The notes beneath the pieces are model-generated. The model was not told the DNA's origin, made no database searches, and was given only the letters and a program-made list of their open reading frames with translations. Source: Acanthaster planci (Eukaryota > Echinodermata > Asteroidea > Valvatida > Acanthasteridae). From it: a stretch of 35,710 nt of DNA. The stretch spans positions 511,172 through 546,881 of the forward strand of contig NW_019091546.1 in NCBI RefSeq assembly GCF_001949145.1. The letters run 5' to 3'. The translations under genes were made by a program, and so were the position numbers. Below are positions 33,962-35,710 of this stretch, in pieces; within the stretch, counting starts at the first letter, position 1, and each line of letters begins with the position of its first letter.

Positions 33962-34146
33962 CAGTGGAGTAACCAGGGGGAGGGGGCGGGGACATGTGCC
34001 CCCCCCCCCGTGAATGCCCATCCCTGGTTCCCCCCCCCCTTAAGATCTGTGAATAATTTCTGTTGTGTTTATATAGCCACAGCCGTGAAGAAATGTGTGC
34101 ACCCCCGGGTGACCCGCGGACATTTAGCCCTGTAGTCACGCCACTG
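33962..34146. mobile_element. Short element with CAGTGG...CCACTG ends
   Basis: The left end CAGTGGAGTAACCAGGG resembles the reverse complement of the right end (CAGTGGCGTGACTACAGGG). A related end, CAGTGGCGTAGCTACGA, occurs at 32623 without an obvious partner. No target-site duplication is visible. hAT-like short element suspected. Confidence 0.4.
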
Positions 34147-34235
34147 AGCGGCTACGTATGATGACGGACTTTGATTATGTTGTTGAGGACTCTCCATAAA
34201 TTGTGTATACTAACTGTGCAAGGAAGTTTTATGGA

Positions 34236-34445
34236 CCTAGAGCTGGACTAATAAGAGAGGGCGCTCTTTTCTTAGCAACGGGGGTTCCTTTGGTCGGAAC
34301 TGAATTTCGTTAGTTCACAAACGACTATGATTGCACGCCTAACGGTTGCATCAGGCTACCAACAAAATGAATATTCTGTCGACCAACGTGACTTTAAATT
34401 TTAAACCGGTGAGGGGGTGCTTCTGCTGGAGGCGTGTTGAGATAC
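34236..34445. repeat. Interspersed repeat family B, copy 3
   Basis: Most diverged copy. It retains AGAGAGGGCGCTC, CCTTTGGTCGGAACTGAATT and CTTCTGCTGGAGGCG in order. Confidence 0.65.
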
Positions 34446-34508
34446 AGTTCCTCCCTTGAAGGATCTTCTCAGTGGTCCGTCACCCAACACTCTCCGTTTT
34501 GTGTTCAG

Positions 34509-34575
34509 TCGCTGACCTCCGTACCACTGTGCTGGGTTAGGAAATCCGCCTTCCGCCAGTTGCCGCGGCCCTCAG
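34509..34575 (+). CDS. Possible small plus-strand exon
   Basis: 22 codons plus one base (SLTSVPLCWVRKSAFRQLPR, then PS), between a good acceptor (CTCCGTTTTGTGTTCAG) and donor (TCAG|GTAGGG). Start phase 0 would fit after the candidate exon at 33530-33694. It is short and unrecognised, and could be chance. Confidence 0.15.
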
Positions 34576-35183
34576 GTAGGGTGCTACATCGGCTTCAGCT
34601 CAATAGACATAGCAACGGCGCAAGTTTGGGTGATGGCCCAAATATGTCCATCGGGATTACAATCATTCTGATTCGGAGATCCTGAGATTATTCCTTCTAA
34701 CAATGAGTTTTTCCTATAAAAAGTTACCACGCACGTTTTCGATGTGTTTTTAATTCAAATCCTTTAACTAAATTACAGTGATTGCAAAAGGGTTACCTGT
34801 AGTTTTTCGTAGTCTGCGCTCCAAACAATACCCTTTTTATACATGAATTCTGCAACTTTCAATTTTTGACATAAGCGTTTTTTTGTTTTCCCCTGATTAA
34901 CCTGTGTTTAGGCAAAAAAACAAAAAAGCATTATTTTATAACAGTGTCAAATTGATTTAGAAAGATGGGACACATTTTCTCGAAATGGTAAGCCTCAGTA
35001 GAAGAATCTAGCGCAATCTGCTCCGAGTGGAACAAAAGAGGGCGTGTTTTTTTCGTTTTTTTTTACAACCGCATAGGCGCGCCATGAGGCGCGCAAATAT
35101 ATGCGCGTTTGACACGGAGCACGCTTAGTATGCGTAACTCATATATTTCGCAATTTAATTAATTACCATAGGCCATAAGATTC

Positions 35184-35390
35184 GATTACCATAGACGCCA
35201 TTTGAGCAAGGGACACGCCTGCGCAGTTTACGGTAATGCTTGGGCGCAGGCTCAGGTGCACGTGCCTGCCGCGGCGCCTGTCCCTGTGCATTAATGTGCA
35301 TTGCGCACGCGTATAGCTTGCTTAAATGTCGCGTATGGGATGACAACGTTTTACGTGTATATTCACGGTGAAGTTCGCCATCTTGCGCCG
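35184..35390. repeat. Palindromic MITE-like element, family D copy 2
   Basis: GACGCCATTTGAGCAAGGGA CACGCCTGCGCA and an inverse arm ending TTCACGGTGAAGTTCGCCAT CTTGCGCCG. That end is the reverse complement of the left end of copy 1, which confirms the shared terminal sequence. Confidence 0.75.
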
Positions 35391-35710
35391 CTTCGCAGCC
35401 GCGGCTATGGGTGCAGTGTCTCAATTCAAGGAAAATTCTCCGTCAGGCGGAGGCGCACAAAAAGTCCCCCCCCCCGAGATTGTTTCGAAAACTCGGAGGG
35501 GTCTGTTTAGGCCAAGAAATGGTGGATTGTGTCAGTATGGCCCAGGATCATCTCTGTAGATTCAGGGGCACCCATCTGGGGGAAAAGCAGACAAAAATGG
35601 GATTGAAAATTAGTCAGAAGAGCCCGAAGAAAGTGAGGGATGTCATTTGAAAAATGGCCGCTGGGAGGGCTTGGCAACATTCACTTTTTGGGGGTGAGTT
35701 TGTTTTGGGC

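Overview
The window looks like nuclear DNA from a metazoan, probably a marine invertebrate. Genes are split into short exons with GT-AG introns of up to about 5 kb, the intergenic DNA is AT-rich, and small palindromic repeats are very dense. Two conserved genes are recognisable, both on the minus strand. The palindrome TACATGTA/ACATGTAC is scattered through almost all the non-coding DNA, with TACCGGTA and TAGGCCTA also common. An invertebrate deuterostome would fit, but species cannot be read from the sequence and that placement is a guess.

Left part (2259-10434, minus): the 5' half of a class-3 aldehyde dehydrogenase (ALDH3-like). Five exons join in frame and encode about 164 residues, up to the cofactor-binding KPSE motif. 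The catalytic-cysteine half lies beyond the left edge. Its introns hold foldback elements, a perfect-arm hairpin, GC-rich minisatellite copies and a probable 2.3-kb hAT-type transposon remnant.

Middle (about 10.4-21.2 kb): no recognisable protein gene. It holds several inverted-repeat (MITE-like) elements, a degenerate tRNA-Ser-like sequence with a pol III terminator, an 81-bp tandem repeat, and sequence that probably includes the 3' UTR of the next gene.

Right-middle (21195-31652, minus): a complete Ras GTPase gene. Eight coding steps give 188 residues, with all G boxes, a polylysine tail and a CILV CAAX box, so the architecture is that of K-Ras4B. The outstanding feature is the P-loop exon (codons 11-26). 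It is present twice in tandem, 56 bp apart. Both copies are 49 nt with intact splice sites and identical protein sequence, and they differ at 11 positions that are all synonymous. Only transcripts using exactly one copy stay in frame, so this is a candidate mutually exclusive exon pair. The switch I loop sits alone in a 29-nt microexon. A GTGAG-rich minisatellite lies just downstream of the pair.

Right end (31866 onward, plus): a candidate divergent gene starts 213 bp from the Ras start codon, with at least two well-formed phase-0 exons and no recognised family. An unrecognised plus-strand exon (28329-28618) also lies within Ras intron 1. The rest is repeats.
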